From Pseudomonas aegrilactucae (lineage in GTDB: Bacteria; Pseudomonadota; Gammaproteobacteria; Pseudomonadales; Pseudomonadaceae), in the NCBI RefSeq assembly GCF_019168305.1, contig NZ_JAHTBI010000016.1:34686-98685 (forward strand): a stretch of 64,000 bases of DNA. Direction: 5' to 3'. The translations under genes were made by a program, and so were the position numbers. The notes under the pieces were generated by a model, which made no database searches, was not told where the DNA came from, and was given only the letters and a program-made list of their open reading frames with translations. Shown here in pieces: positions 51,811-60,180 of the stretch. Numbering within the stretch: the first letter of the stretch is position 1; each line of letters starts with the position of its first letter.

Positions 51811-53126
51811 TTCAACTGCAGGGTCGCGTTGAACTGGCCGATGGCCTCGATCATGTGCTGCGAGCCCTGCTGGATTTCCACGATCATCTCCCCGGCCTGG
51901 GTGGCCAGTGCCACGCCGTGTTGGGTACGGCTCAGGCTGGACTGCATGCTGGTGACGGCGCCCTGGGCCAGGGCCTGGTTTGTGCTCACCACGTCGGTGA
52001 TCTGCAGGGTGGCCTGGCTGGTGCGTGCCGCCAGACTGCGCACTTCGTCGGCCACCACGGCGAAGCCGCGACCCTGCTCGCCGGCTCGCGCGGCTTCGAT
52101 GGCGGCGTTGAGGGCCAGCAGGTTGGTCTGGTCGGCGATGGCGCGAATGGTCTGCACGATGGCGGCAATCACATCCGACTGTTCACTGACGGCATTGAGG
52201 TTGAGCGCCGCCTCGTTCAGGTCGGTGGAGATGGTCTCGATGATCTGCACGGCCTGCTGCACGACCTGCGAACCTTCCCGGGCACAGGCGTCGTTCTGCA
52301 CCGAGGTGGCATGCGCCGACTCGGCGGCGCTGCGCATGGCGCTCACCTGGGCGCTGATATCGCTGGCGAACTTGACCACTTTGCACAGGCGGCCATGGGC
52401 ATCGAAGATCGGGTTGTACGAGGCTTCGAGGTAGACCAGGCGGCCGTGCCGATCAACCCGCTCGAAGCGGCGTGAATGGTATTCGCCCCGGTTGAGCGAG
52501 GCCCAGAATGCCTTGTAGGCCGCCGACCGGGTTTCGCTGGGCAGGCAGAACAGGCTGTGATGCTGACCGACTATGTCGCTGAGGGAGTAGTGCAGGGTGT
52601 TGAGGAAATTCTCGTTGGCGGTGATCACCGTGCCGTCCAGGGAGAACTCGATCACCGCCATGGAGCGGCTCAGGGCATTCACCAGGCCTTCGATCGCGTG
52701 CTCCTTGTTCACGCGCGCGGTGATGTCGGTGGCGATCGTGATGACGCGGCGTACCTGCGTGTCCGGGTCGATGACCGGCACATAGCTGGCCTGTAGCCAG
52801 ACCTCGTGCCCGTTGCTGGCGATACGCAGGAAGGTGCCGCTGTTGGGGATGCCGCGGCCGAGGTCGATCCAGAACTGCCGGTAGCCTTCGCTGTGGGCAT
52901 GGTCTGGCGGGCACAGCAGGCGGTGATGCTGGCCCCGCAGTTGTTCGAGGGAGTAGCCGAACGCGCTGCACAAGTGCGGGTTGGCGTCGAGGATTATGCC
53001 GTGCTGGTCAAACTCGATCATGGCCATGCAATGATTGATGGCGGCGAGCTTGGCCTGAGCGTCGGCCAGAGATACACCCAGGGTGGATAGCTGGGCCAGA
53101 AGAGTTTTTTGGCGTCGTTTGAACAT
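51807..53126 (-). CDS. Soluble PAS-PAS methyl-accepting protein (BdlA/Aer-like)
   Basis: A 439-residue protein with no membrane segment. There are two PAS domains (about 25-135: [28 protein letters not shown]...[19 protein letters not shown]; and 147-255: [37 protein letters not shown]). The C-terminal MCP signalling hairpin contains [40 protein letters not shown]. The same architecture is found in P. aeruginosa BdlA, a biofilm dispersion regulator that works through c-di-GMP. The PAS domains suggest heme or flavin redox sensing. It converges on the diguanylate cyclase gene. Confidence 0.9.
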   Translation of the reverse strand: MFKRRQKTLLAQLSTLGVSLADAQAKLAAINHCMAMIEFDQHGIILDANPHLCSAFGYSLEQLRGQHHRLLCPPDHAHSEGYRQFWIDLGRGIPNSGTFLRIASNGHEVWLQASYVPVIDPDTQVRRVITIATDITARVNKEHAIEGLVNALSRSMAVIEFSLDGTVITANENFLNTLHYSLSDIVGQHHSLFCLPSETRSAAYKAFWASLNRGEYHSRRFERVDRHGRLVYLEASYNPIFDAHGRLCKVVKFASDISAQVSAMRSAAESAHATSVQNDACAREGSQVVQQAVQIIETISTDLNEAALNLNAVSEQSDVIAAIVQTIRAIADQTNLLALNAAIEAARAGEQGRGFAVVADEVRSLAARTSQATLQITDVVSTNQALAQGAVTSMQSSLSRTQHGVALATQAGEMIVEIQQGSQHMIEAIGQFNATLQLN

Positions 53127-53240
53127 TGGAGGGTGCTACCGTCTGCGATATTTTTCGGTGGCCGGGCGTAGCTGCAGGTGCGTCGACCCGCTCCCGGCGA
53201 CGATCGCGCGCAGCGTACTGCCGCGCCGGTTGTGGCGAGG

Positions 53241-53283
53241 GAGTTTAGGCAGGCCCAGGCGGGATTTACACAAACATTGGGTT
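53241..53283. promoter_or_regulatory. 43-bp element, copy 1 (GAGTTTAG-N23-AAACATTGGGTT)
   Basis: This is identical in both end blocks and spacing to the copy at 57018-57060 (32 of 43 bases match). On the minus strand it reads TGTAAA-N17-TAAACT, promoter-like and aimed at the BdlA-like gene. The rest of the 318-bp gap to the NADAR gene start shows nothing else recognisable. Confidence 0.6.
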
Positions 53284-53444
53284 CAGCCTTGGCCGGTAAA
53301 GCGCGACAGGTATTACAGGTCGTTCCTGTATCCAGTGTGCGAATTGTGTGTAGAGATGTCGGACGAGATGTTGATCTACACGGTAGTATTCGGGGTTTGT
53401 GAAACGGGCCGGCAGTGCTATGTCGGTTTGAAGAGGACGCGTGT

Positions 53445-53996
53445 GTGAACGACTCACAGTTTGTTGAAGACCTGGTGCGCCGCTACAAGGCGGGCGAAAA
53501 ATTCAAGTACGTATTTTTCTGGGGGCATCAGGTCAGCAAGAAGGGGCTGACGGCCGCCTGTTTCAGCCAGTGGTACACGGCGCCGTTCGACGTGGACGGG
53601 CACCGGTACGTGTCGGCCGAGCATTACATGATGGCCGAGAAGGCGGCGCTGTTTGGCGACGCGCCGATGCGGGCGCGGATCATTGAGGCGCGTGCCCCTA
53701 ATGCGGCCAAGGCGCTGGGCCGCCAGGTGCGTGGGTTTGATGAGGCGCGCTGGGCGCAGGAGCGGTTTGCGATCGTGATGAGGGCGAACCAGGCCAAGTT
53801 TGCGCAGAATGCCGAGCTGGGGGCGTTCTTGCGGGCGACGGGGGAGCGGGTGATTGTCGAGGCCAGCCCGGTGGACCGGGTGTGGGGGATCGGCTTGGCG
53901 CAGGATGACGAAAGGGCGAGCAGGCCGGATCGGTGGCGGGGCCTGAATCTGTTGGGGTTTGTCCTGATGCAGGTGCGCGCCGAGTGTCAGGCATGA
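53445..53996 (+). CDS. NADAR family (YbiA-like) N-glycosidase
   Basis: A 183-residue protein of the NADAR/YbiA family: FFWGHQVSKKGLTAACFSQWYTAPFDVDGHRYVSAEHYMMAEKAALFGD, RQVRGFDEARWAQERF, VEASPVDRVWGIGL and GLNLLGFVLMQVR all fit. YbiA homologues cleave toxic early riboflavin intermediates; other NADAR members remove ADP-ribose from nucleic acid or NAD-derived products, and the family is common near conflict systems. The start is GTG 53445 with GAGGA 8 bases upstream. It overlaps the next gene by ATGA. The role in this island is unknown. Confidence 0.9.
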   Translation: MNDSQFVEDLVRRYKAGEKFKYVFFWGHQVSKKGLTAACFSQWYTAPFDVDGHRYVSAEHYMMAEKAALFGDAPMRARIIEARAPNAAKALGRQVRGFDEARWAQERFAIVMRANQAKFAQNAELGAFLRATGERVIVEASPVDRVWGIGLAQDDERASRPDRWRGLNLLGFVLMQVRAECQA

Positions 53997-54775
53997 GCAG
54001 CCCGAGCTGGGAGCAGTTGTGCGCACTGTTCGAACATCCTCGCAGTGCCAGGGTGCGTACGGCTCACGCCGAGCTGCTGGCCAGCTACCCGAGCGAGCTC
54101 AGCGGTTATGGCGTTGACGACGATTATCTGAGCGTCTTCCAGGCCGTGTTCCAGCTGCTTGTGGAGGGCCGGGAGGGTATTTTCTCGCTGTTGGAGAGCC
54201 TGGTTGAACGACTGGGCCCCGACATCCTGCAGGTCGAATTCGACGACGATTATGAAACGGCAATCGTTCGCTTCGACGGGCGTGAAGTCGTTTTTCATTG
54301 TCCAGGCCTTCATTACGAGACATTCAGCACCGACATGCAGACGTTGCAGGACCTCATGGCGGGCCGCTATGTGTTTCGCGTGTTCTACGATGGCGGCGTT
54401 GGCGATGCATGGCCGTTGCTCATGGTTCCTGCGAGCCTTTGGCTCAAGGCTGAACAGCGCTATGGCGACGCTCGGTTGTCCAGCTGCCTGATTGCGTTTG
54501 GCAGCGAGGTTGCACTGGATCAACCTTTTGATCCAGAGCGCCGCTGGCGAGCGCCTCGTCGCAGGTTTGACCTTTCGCGTCTGCGAATCCCCCTGGCGTT
54601 GACGTTTTTCATCGCAGTGGTGGCGGTGTTGGTCAATGGTTACATCGACCTGAGCGTGGCGAAGGCACCGTCCGTTCCTGCGTGCGAGCGCATGGGCAAC
54701 GCGTTCGCGCAACTGCCGGCAGCGCAAGCGCAAGCCATGGCTGAGGACATGCGCCGCAGGGGGCTGTGCGAGTAG
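53993..54775 (+). CDS. Hypothetical protein with C-terminal membrane segment
   Basis: A 260-residue protein. The first ~185 residues are soluble and acidic (HPRSARVRTAHAELLASYPSEL, YDGGVGDAWPLLMVPASLWLKAEQRYG). They are followed by an arginine-rich stretch (RRWRAPRRRFDLSRLR) and one hydrophobic helix (about 200-220, LALTFFIAVVAVLVNGYI), then a short tail with two cysteines. The soluble part probably lies in the cytoplasm (positive-inside). It is translationally coupled to the NADAR gene by a four-base overlap, suggesting a joint function. No family is recognised. Confidence 0.68.
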   Translation: MSSPSWEQLCALFEHPRSARVRTAHAELLASYPSELSGYGVDDDYLSVFQAVFQLLVEGREGIFSLLESLVERLGPDILQVEFDDDYETAIVRFDGREVVFHCPGLHYETFSTDMQTLQDLMAGRYVFRVFYDGGVGDAWPLLMVPASLWLKAEQRYGDARLSSCLIAFGSEVALDQPFDPERRWRAPRRRFDLSRLRIPLALTFFIAVVAVLVNGYIDLSVAKAPSVPACERMGNAFAQLPAAQAQAMAEDMRRRGLCE

Positions 54776-54864
54776 CCCTTTTGAATGAGTGCCGGTTGCC
54801 GGAGCGTTTCCAATGCCGTGCCGCCGAATAATCAAAGGCAGGGAGACCTGTCGCAGGAGCAGTG

Positions 54865-55734
54865 ATGCGTCACCTCAGAAACTTGATCAGCCCCCTTTCC
54901 ACGCAGTGCATCGAGGGCGTGACGTTTCACTTCGATCCGCAGTATCAGGATGAACTGGCTACCCTGGTGCAGCGCTTCATGCTTGCACCTGAAACTCACA
55001 AACCTCTGGACGTGCCGGAGCAGACCCGAGGGGTGTTCTTGCTTGAGGGCGAGCGCAAGTGGGTGCTCAAGCACAATCGACTGTTGCACTGGAAGAAGCA
55101 GCTGCAGAACTACCTGGGCATTAAACGGACCTTTGGCCTGCATGACCTCACGAACGAGTTCATCAACCTTGCGCATGTCTCGGCCAAGTCTGCAGCGGTG
55201 CCGCGTGTGGCTGCATTCGGTCATCGGTCGCGCTTTCCGTTTTTGACGCAGGAGTATCTGCTGGTGGGCTTCTTCGATGAGCACTGCAGTGTCGATGAGC
55301 GATTGAGTGCCCAGCCGTCAGACGCACGGGCGCTGCTGCCTCAGGTATTTCAACTGTTCGCGCAGATGCTGGACGATGGTTTTGTGCATATGGACCCTCA
55401 TCCGAAAAATATCCTGATTGCGCCCGATGGGCGCCTGCGCCTGATTGATTTCGAGTGCTGTGCGCATTCGGTGATTGATCGCGACTTCAGCCTGGGCTTT
55501 CTGATGGGGTATTTCTATCACTACTGGATCCAGCGCTACGTGGCGCTGGACGATTACCGGGAGTACTGCGCGAGCTATCTGGCCAGTGAGCAGCCTGACC
55601 TGAACCGCGCGGTGTTTGAGCCGGTTTTCGAGCGTTTTATCGGCAGGAAGGTTTCGCGCACGACGCGTTACAGCATTTTCACCGATGCCAGGGCGCAGGC
55701 CGCGTTCAAGTTGGCGCCGCAGACGCATCGGTGA
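54865..55734 (+). CDS. Protein-kinase-fold protein (LPS kinase / InaA-like)
   Basis: A 289-residue protein with a kinase-like core: the catalytic loop HMDPHPKNILI (Asp and Asn) near residue 176, followed by LIDFE in place of DFG. An N-lobe lysine is plausible in KWVLKHNRLLHWKK. The sequence resembles lipopolysaccharide core heptose/Kdo kinases and InaA-type proteins. The start ATG 54865 follows AGGAG at 6 bases. By eye, codon use has more A/T at third positions than neighbours, hinting at transfer. It is 89 bases after the hypothetical gene. The substrate is unknown. Confidence 0.78.
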   Translation: MRHLRNLISPLSTQCIEGVTFHFDPQYQDELATLVQRFMLAPETHKPLDVPEQTRGVFLLEGERKWVLKHNRLLHWKKQLQNYLGIKRTFGLHDLTNEFINLAHVSAKSAAVPRVAAFGHRSRFPFLTQEYLLVGFFDEHCSVDERLSAQPSDARALLPQVFQLFAQMLDDGFVHMDPHPKNILIAPDGRLRLIDFECCAHSVIDRDFSLGFLMGYFYHYWIQRYVALDDYREYCASYLASEQPDLNRAVFEPVFERFIGRKVSRTTRYSIFTDARAQAAFKLAPQTHR

Positions 55735-56299
55735 GTGGGGGCTGCAGAGGTTGGGGCTGGAGCGTTTTTGAAGCAGGCCGATCGTAACGTTTCGATGAGT
55801 CCGAGCGAGGGGCGTTACGTGGATGCGTGCAACATTGGCAGCCCAGCGCCTCAACCTTCACCAGGGGCTGAACATGACGCATGAACACCTGTTGCTGCTC
55901 GTGCTGATTCCCGAGCGTGTCGCGGCGCGGGTATTGATCGTGACCTCGCTTCGCCCAGCCCCCCAGCAGCGGCAACTCAAACAGACGGCGGTGCACGCTG
56001 TTGCCAACGTTTGGGGCAATGCATGGGGTGGCGACGGTGGACCAGGCGGGAGCCCCGTAAATCAAAGGTTGCAGGCATTAAAAAGCCGGCTTGTGGCCGG
56101 CTTCTCGGGGACAGTCTTGGCTGACTTTTGGTAAGCCGCAACCGCCTTCAAATCGTTGTCCGGCGCTGGGGCCGGGAGTGGCTGAGGCCGTGTGGTGCCT
56201 CGCCACGCCCACAGGATGCTGCTGCAACCCGGGCTAAATGTGCCGCGTAGCATACTGGGAATGGCTCGCAATGCCCAGCAAAAAATGCCCGGCGACGGC
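55735..56299. other. Gene-poor gap of about 560 bases
   Basis: Frames of ~100 codons exist on both strands, but none has a ribosome site or family likeness. The section around 55780-55850 (gatcgtaacgtttcgatgag and following) looks like dispersed pseudomonad repeat or decayed DNA. A minus-strand terminator lies at 56083-56103. Confidence 0.5.
56083..56103 (-). terminator. Terminator of the XRE/S24-like regulator gene
   Basis: AAGCCGGC and GCCGGCTT form a perfect 8-bp stem with a 5-base loop; on the minus strand it is followed by TTTTT. It lies about 200 bases beyond the regulator stop. Confidence 0.75.
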
Positions 56300-57010
56300 T
56301 CAACGCGGGCGGTCATCGCGTAAATGTGCCCACCAGAATACCCAGCCCAGTACCTCCAGGTGCTGGCTCTTGAGCTGTGACTGGCTAAAGGTTTCGCTCG
56401 GGTACTCATCACTGTCATGGCTGTGCAGGCGCAACGCACCATTCGGGCGCTCGCCCAACGTGTGCACGCGCAAGCGACCATTGTGCAGCAGGGCATACAC
56501 CTCGCCATCCACCACGCGGGTCAGGCTGCGGTCGACCGCCAGGGTCGCACCGTACTGCAGCATCGGATTCATGTTGTAGTCCGGCATGCACAGGCAGAAG
56601 GCCTGCGTCGCATCCACCCCCAGTCGATCCAGCGCGCTGCGCGGCAAGCGCAGGTGGCGATCAGGGATCGCGGCGAACGGTAACGGCTGGGCCCGGTAGA
56701 ACGGCAGCAGCACATCCTGCTCGCCATGCGCCGCCAATACGCTGTGGTCCGGCGCCTGCAGCGCCACGTCACCACGGCTTCGGCTGATCCGCGGCACCGG
56801 ATTATGGTGCTTGGGCCCCTCGCCCGTGCGCAGCCAGCGCGAGCGCACGCACAGCAACTCGGCCAGCTCGTCCAGGCGGGCCATCGGCACACCCCGCTGG
56901 AACCAGTTGTTCACATGCTGCGGCGTCACACCGCGCTGGGCAGCAAAGTCGGACGCAGTCAGGTTGCATTCGCGCAGGAGCGCTTTCAAACGATCACCAG
57001 ATGTATTCAT
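56300..57010 (-). CDS. XRE regulator with inactive LexA/cI (S24)-like domain
   Basis: A 236-residue protein. Residues 5-62 form a helix-turn-helix (GDRLKALLRECNLTASDFAAQRGVTPQHVNNWFQRG). Residues ~100-225 match the LexA/cI peptidase domain. At the position of the catalytic Ser (LexA SGMSM) is Asn146 (PDYNM), and at the position of the catalytic Lys (VKRL) is His183 (VHTL). The 37-residue spacing equals LexA Ser119-Lys156, so the alignment is secure and self-cleavage should be impossible. No Shine-Dalgarno precedes ATG 57010; a promoter-like element 8 bases upstream suggests a leaderless message, as for lambda cI. Confidence 0.87.
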   Translation of the reverse strand: MNTSGDRLKALLRECNLTASDFAAQRGVTPQHVNNWFQRGVPMARLDELAELLCVRSRWLRTGEGPKHHNPVPRISRSRGDVALQAPDHSVLAAHGEQDVLLPFYRAQPLPFAAIPDRHLRLPRSALDRLGVDATQAFCLCMPDYNMNPMLQYGATLAVDRSLTRVVDGEVYALLHNGRLRVHTLGERPNGALRLHSHDSDEYPSETFSQSQLKSQHLEVLGWVFWWAHLRDDRPR

Positions 57011-57017
57011 GGTGATT

Positions 57018-57060
57018 GAGTTTAGTGAGGGAAATGAAGGGTTTATATAAACATTGGGTT
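57018..57060. promoter_or_regulatory. 43-bp element, copy 2, promoter/operator of the XRE regulator
   Basis: GAGTTTAG (57018-57025) and AAACATTGGGTT (57049-57060) have the same spacing as the copy at 53241. On the minus strand TATAAA-N17-TAAACT can serve as -35/-10, placing transcription start at about the ATG (57010). TTTATATAAA inside is a perfect palindrome. The plus-strand flank to 57210 holds no gene. Confidence 0.65.
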
Positions 57061-57149
57061 GAAGTGTTTCGGCGTGGAGGAGGGTGGGATTACAGGTTGC
57101 TCCGTTGGGTTTGTAGGAAAATTCAGAGCTTGTGCGCTGAGGTCATGCG

Positions 57150-57170
57150 TTCGCCGGCAAGGCCGGCTCC
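57150..57170. repeat. Single REP-type unit
   Basis: TTCGCCGGCAAGGCCGGCTCC is one REP unit without an inverted partner, between ppa and the regulator gene. Confidence 0.75.
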
Positions 57171-57212
57171 AGCAGGGTGCCGTGCGGGTCTGCGTTTATT
57201 TCAGGCAACAAA

Positions 57213-57233
57213 AAGCCCCGCATGGCGGGGCTT
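57213..57233 (-). terminator. Terminator of ppa
   Basis: AAGCCCCGC / GCGGGGCTT is a 9-bp perfect stem with a 3-base loop; on the minus strand it is followed by TTTTTG. It lies 18 bases past the ppa stop. Confidence 0.9.
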
Positions 57234-57250
57234 CTCTTCAAGCGCAGTGT

Positions 57251-57778
57251 TTAGCCTTTGTAGGCGGCAACCGACTTGGTGATCTCGGCACGGGCCGCTT
57301 CAGCGTCACCCCAGCCTTCGATCTTGACCCACTTGCCTTTCTCCAGGTCCTTGTAGTTCTCGAAGAAGTGCTTGATCTGCTCCAGCAGCAGCGCCGGCAG
57401 GTCGGTGTACTCCTTGACGTCGACGTACAGCTGCGACAGCTTGTCGTGCGGTACCGCGATGACCTTGGCGTCGCCGCCGCCGTCGTCGGTCATGTGCAGG
57501 ATGCCGACCGGGCGGGCGCGGATCACCGAGCCAGGTGCAACCGGGTACGGGGTCACAACCAGCACGTCCAGCGGATCACCATCATCGGCCAGGGTGTTGG
57601 GGATGAAGCCGTAGTTGGCCGGGTAGAACATCGGGGTGGCCATGAAACGGTCCACGAACAGGCAATCGCTGTCCTTGTCGATCTCGTACTTGATCGGCGC
57701 GTGGTTGGCTGGAATCTCGATGGCGACGTAGATGTCGTTCGGCAGGTCTTTGCCAGCCGGAATCTTGCTGTAGCTCAT
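57251..57778 (-). CDS. ppa: Inorganic pyrophosphatase
   Basis: A 175-residue family I pyrophosphatase that hydrolyses PPi to drive biosynthesis. Active-site segments include [56 protein letters not shown] with the metal-binding aspartates, and [20 protein letters not shown]. Length is typical. It has a strong terminator and the neighbour mtfA upstream. Confidence 0.97.
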   Translation of the reverse strand: MSYSKIPAGKDLPNDIYVAIEIPANHAPIKYEIDKDSDCLFVDRFMATPMFYPANYGFIPNTLADDGDPLDVLVVTPYPVAPGSVIRARPVGILHMTDDGGGDAKVIAVPHDKLSQLYVDVKEYTDLPALLLEQIKHFFENYKDLEKGKWVKIEGWGDAEAARAEITKSVAAYKG

Positions 57779-57870
57779 TGGGCATTGCCCCCATGTTTGG
57801 CCAAAAATTGGTCGCGATTATAGGCACATTCCGTAACGCTTGCCACGCCCGGCCAGATGCCCGGCGCTGG

Positions 57871-58686
57871 TCAATTGGTCGCGTCCTGATAGTGCGGATG
57901 GCTACGTTGCAGTTGTTGCAGGCGCGCCAGTGGGTCCTGGCGGTAAAACGCGCTCAGTTGCGCATACACCGCAGGGTAGGCCTGCACCAGCAGGTCGGGG
58001 GCGCTGAAGAAGTATTCGCTGGTGACGGCAAAGAACTCGGCCGGGTTTTCCGCTGCGTACGGGTCGATGGCGGTGTCGGCGTCGGGGTTGCGGTCGAGCT
58101 GGCGGTTGAGGTCGTCAAAAGCCTGCTGCATGGCGTGCGCCCAGTCGGCCACACGCATGCTGTCGTGCAGGGGCGGCAGGCCGTTGGCATCGCCGTTGAG
58201 CATGTCGAGCTTGTGCGCCAGCTCGTGGATCACCAGGTTGTAACCTTCCCAGCCACCACTGGCCAGCACCCCCGGCCAGGCCAGAATAACCGGGCCCTGC
58301 TGCCAGGCCTCGCCGCTGTGCTCGCCATCCCACTCGTGCTCCACGCCGCTGGCGTCGCGATGGCGCTGGGGGCTGACGAAATCGTCGGGGTACAGCACGA
58401 TTTCGTGAAAGCCCTGATACCAGTTCAGCTCGCCCAGGTGCAGCAGTGGCAGTTGTGCCTGGGCCGCCAGGTGCAGGCGTTGTTCGGCATCGGGCTCGAC
58501 ACCGGGCAGGGCCGTGAGGTGCTTTTGCTGGAGGAACAGAATGCAGGCTTCACGCAGCCACTGCTCTTCGCCCTCGGTGATGCCATCGAGCATCGGCAAC
58601 CCCTGGCGCACCCGTTGCCACAGCTCGGGCTCTATGGGATAGCGGGCGAGTGTGCGACGGCGACGCCAGGCGCTCAGGCTCCACAT
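57871..58686 (-). CDS. mtfA: Zinc-dependent peptidase MtfA family
   Basis: A 271-residue cytoplasmic protein with the zincin motif HELAHKLDMLNGDANG, plus YPDDFVSP, GPVILAWPGV and a later NPAEFFAVTSEYFF glutamate ligand. E. coli MtfA binds and inactivates the glucose repressor Mlc and has aminopeptidase activity; whether a Mlc-like partner exists here is not known. ATG 58686 is used because the sequence before it lies antisense within dedA. The gap to dedA is 8 bases, so they are probably co-transcribed. Confidence 0.92.
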   Translation of the reverse strand: MWSLSAWRRRRTLARYPIEPELWQRVRQGLPMLDGITEGEEQWLREACILFLQQKHLTALPGVEPDAEQRLHLAAQAQLPLLHLGELNWYQGFHEIVLYPDDFVSPQRHRDASGVEHEWDGEHSGEAWQQGPVILAWPGVLASGGWEGYNLVIHELAHKLDMLNGDANGLPPLHDSMRVADWAHAMQQAFDDLNRQLDRNPDADTAIDPYAAENPAEFFAVTSEYFFSAPDLLVQAYPAVYAQLSAFYRQDPLARLQQLQRSHPHYQDATN

Positions 58687-58694
58687 GGTGACGC

Positions 58695-59345
58695 TCAGTG
58701 CACCTTGGCCTGGCTGCGCCCCATGCGGCTGCGCACCAGGCCGATGATCATCGGCACCAGTGACAGCACGATGATCGCGACGATCATCAGCGACAGGTTG
58801 GACTTGATGAACGGCACGTTGCCGAAGAAATACCCCAGCGATACCAGGCCACATACCCACAGGATGGTGCCGGCGATGCTGAACGCCAGAAAGCGCGGGT
58901 AGACCATTTTCGCCAGGCCCGCGACGAACGGGGCGAAGGTACGCAGGATCGGCAGGAAGCGCGCCAGGGTCACGGTCTTGCCGCCATGGCGCTCGTAGAA
59001 GTCGTGGGTCTGCTTGAGGTAGTCGCGACGGAAGATTTTTGAATTGGGATCGCGGAACAATCGCTCGCCGGCCGTCCTGCCCACCACATAGTTGGTGCTG
59101 TCGCCCAGTATCGCGGCGGCCATCAGCAGCCCGCACAGCAGCACCGGGTCCATGCCGCCACCGGCCGCCACGGCGCCGGCGATGAACAGCAGCGAATCAC
59201 CGGGCAGGAAGGGCATCACCACCAGGCCCGTCTCGCAGAAGATCACCAGAAACAGGATGGCGTAGATCCACGGACCGTAATTGTTGACCAGCAAATCGAG
59301 GTAGGTATCGAGATGCAGAATGAGGTCCAGCGGGTTGAAATCCAT
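58695..59345 (-). CDS. DedA family membrane protein
   Basis: A 216-residue inner-membrane protein with about five hydrophobic helices and the family signature FLPGDSLLFIAGAVAA, GDSTNYVVGRTAGERL and GGKTVTLARFLPILRTFAPFVAGLAKM. DedA proteins include undecaprenyl phosphate and phospholipid translocases (UptA/PetA types) and need the conserved acidic and arginine residues seen here. ATG 59345 has AAGGTG upstream. It is followed directly by mtfA. Confidence 0.92.
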   Translation of the reverse strand: MDFNPLDLILHLDTYLDLLVNNYGPWIYAILFLVIFCETGLVVMPFLPGDSLLFIAGAVAAGGGMDPVLLCGLLMAAAILGDSTNYVVGRTAGERLFRDPNSKIFRRDYLKQTHDFYERHGGKTVTLARFLPILRTFAPFVAGLAKMVYPRFLAFSIAGTILWVCGLVSLGYFFGNVPFIKSNLSLMIVAIIVLSLVPMIIGLVRSRMGRSQAKVH

Positions 59346-59541
59346 GTACGGCACCTTGTGTTCAAGACCCGCGGCTGCGGGCATGCGAGGACTGACAGTG
59401 CGAATGCGTGCAGCCGTTACCCGGGGCAGGGGTAAAATTTCACACAAATTGAAGGGCCGCATTATACGGGCATGGCGCGATTATGGCGGAGCAGTTTGTA
59501 GCGGCGGATTTCGGGGGGAGTGAAAGGGCGGGTGTGCAGCG

Positions 59542-59609
59542 TTCGCCGGCAAGGCTGGCTCCTGCACGAGGCCGCACGGCCTTGCAGGAGCCAACCTGCC
59601 GGCGAAGGG
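59542..59609. repeat. Paired REP-type palindromes
   Basis: TTCGCCGGCAAGGCTGGCTC (59542-59561) is answered by an imperfect inverse ending CTGCCGGCGAAGG (59596-59608). The pair sits at the 3' end of the GNAT gene, before dedA. Confidence 0.8.
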
Positions 59610-59613
59610 GCCG

Positions 59614-60072
59614 TCAGTCGGAATTGATCGGCAGGATGTAGTTCTTGAACTCGGTGTCTTCCCGAAACCCGATCGATTCGTAGGTGCGCATGGCCACCTC
59701 GTTGTCGGCACTGGTCGACACCCGCAGGCGCACGGCATTGGTTTCCTTGGCCAGCCGTTTGGCTTCGCGCATCAGGTGGTCGGCAACCAGCATGCGCCGC
59801 GAGTCTTCGGCCACGTAGATGTCGTTGAGGATCCATACGCGCTTGAGCGACAGCGAGGAAAAGCTCGGGTACAGCTGGCAGAAACCCATCAACTTGCTGT
59901 CGTCATCGTCCGGCAAGGCCAGGTAGATGATCGACTCGCCGCGCTCCAGGCGTTTTTCCAGGAACGAGCGGGTGGAATCCGGGTAGGGCAGTTGCCCATA
60001 GAATTCACGGTACTTGACGAACAGCGGAGCGAGCATGTCCAGATGCTCAAGGGTTGCTTTGATGATTCGCAT
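59614..60072 (-). CDS. GNAT family N-acetyltransferase
   Basis: A 152-residue GNAT with the acetyl-CoA-binding core LNDIYVAEDSRRMLVADHLMREAKRLAKE. The catalytic fold continues as RLRVSTSADNEVAMRTYESIGFRED, where the A/NxxAxxxYexxGF pattern is clear. The acceptor is unknown. It lies between eutC and dedA with its own 109-base upstream gap. Confidence 0.9.
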   Translation of the reverse strand: MRIIKATLEHLDMLAPLFVKYREFYGQLPYPDSTRSFLEKRLERGESIIYLALPDDDDSKLMGFCQLYPSFSSLSLKRVWILNDIYVAEDSRRMLVADHLMREAKRLAKETNAVRLRVSTSADNEVAMRTYESIGFREDTEFKNYILPINSD

Positions 60073-60180
60073 AAGCAGGCCTCGGGGTCCATGGGAGTGG
60101 CGGCGAATCTCGGGCAGCCGTCACCCCAGATGCTGCCTAAAGCGCGTGGAAAGCGCAATCCGCTAAAAAGTAGTCCCTTC

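Noticed and set aside
55706..56065. A 119-codon minus-strand frame in the gap after the kinase-like gene.
   Set aside because: It has no ribosome site, overlaps the kinase gene end, and its composition does not look like a conserved protein.
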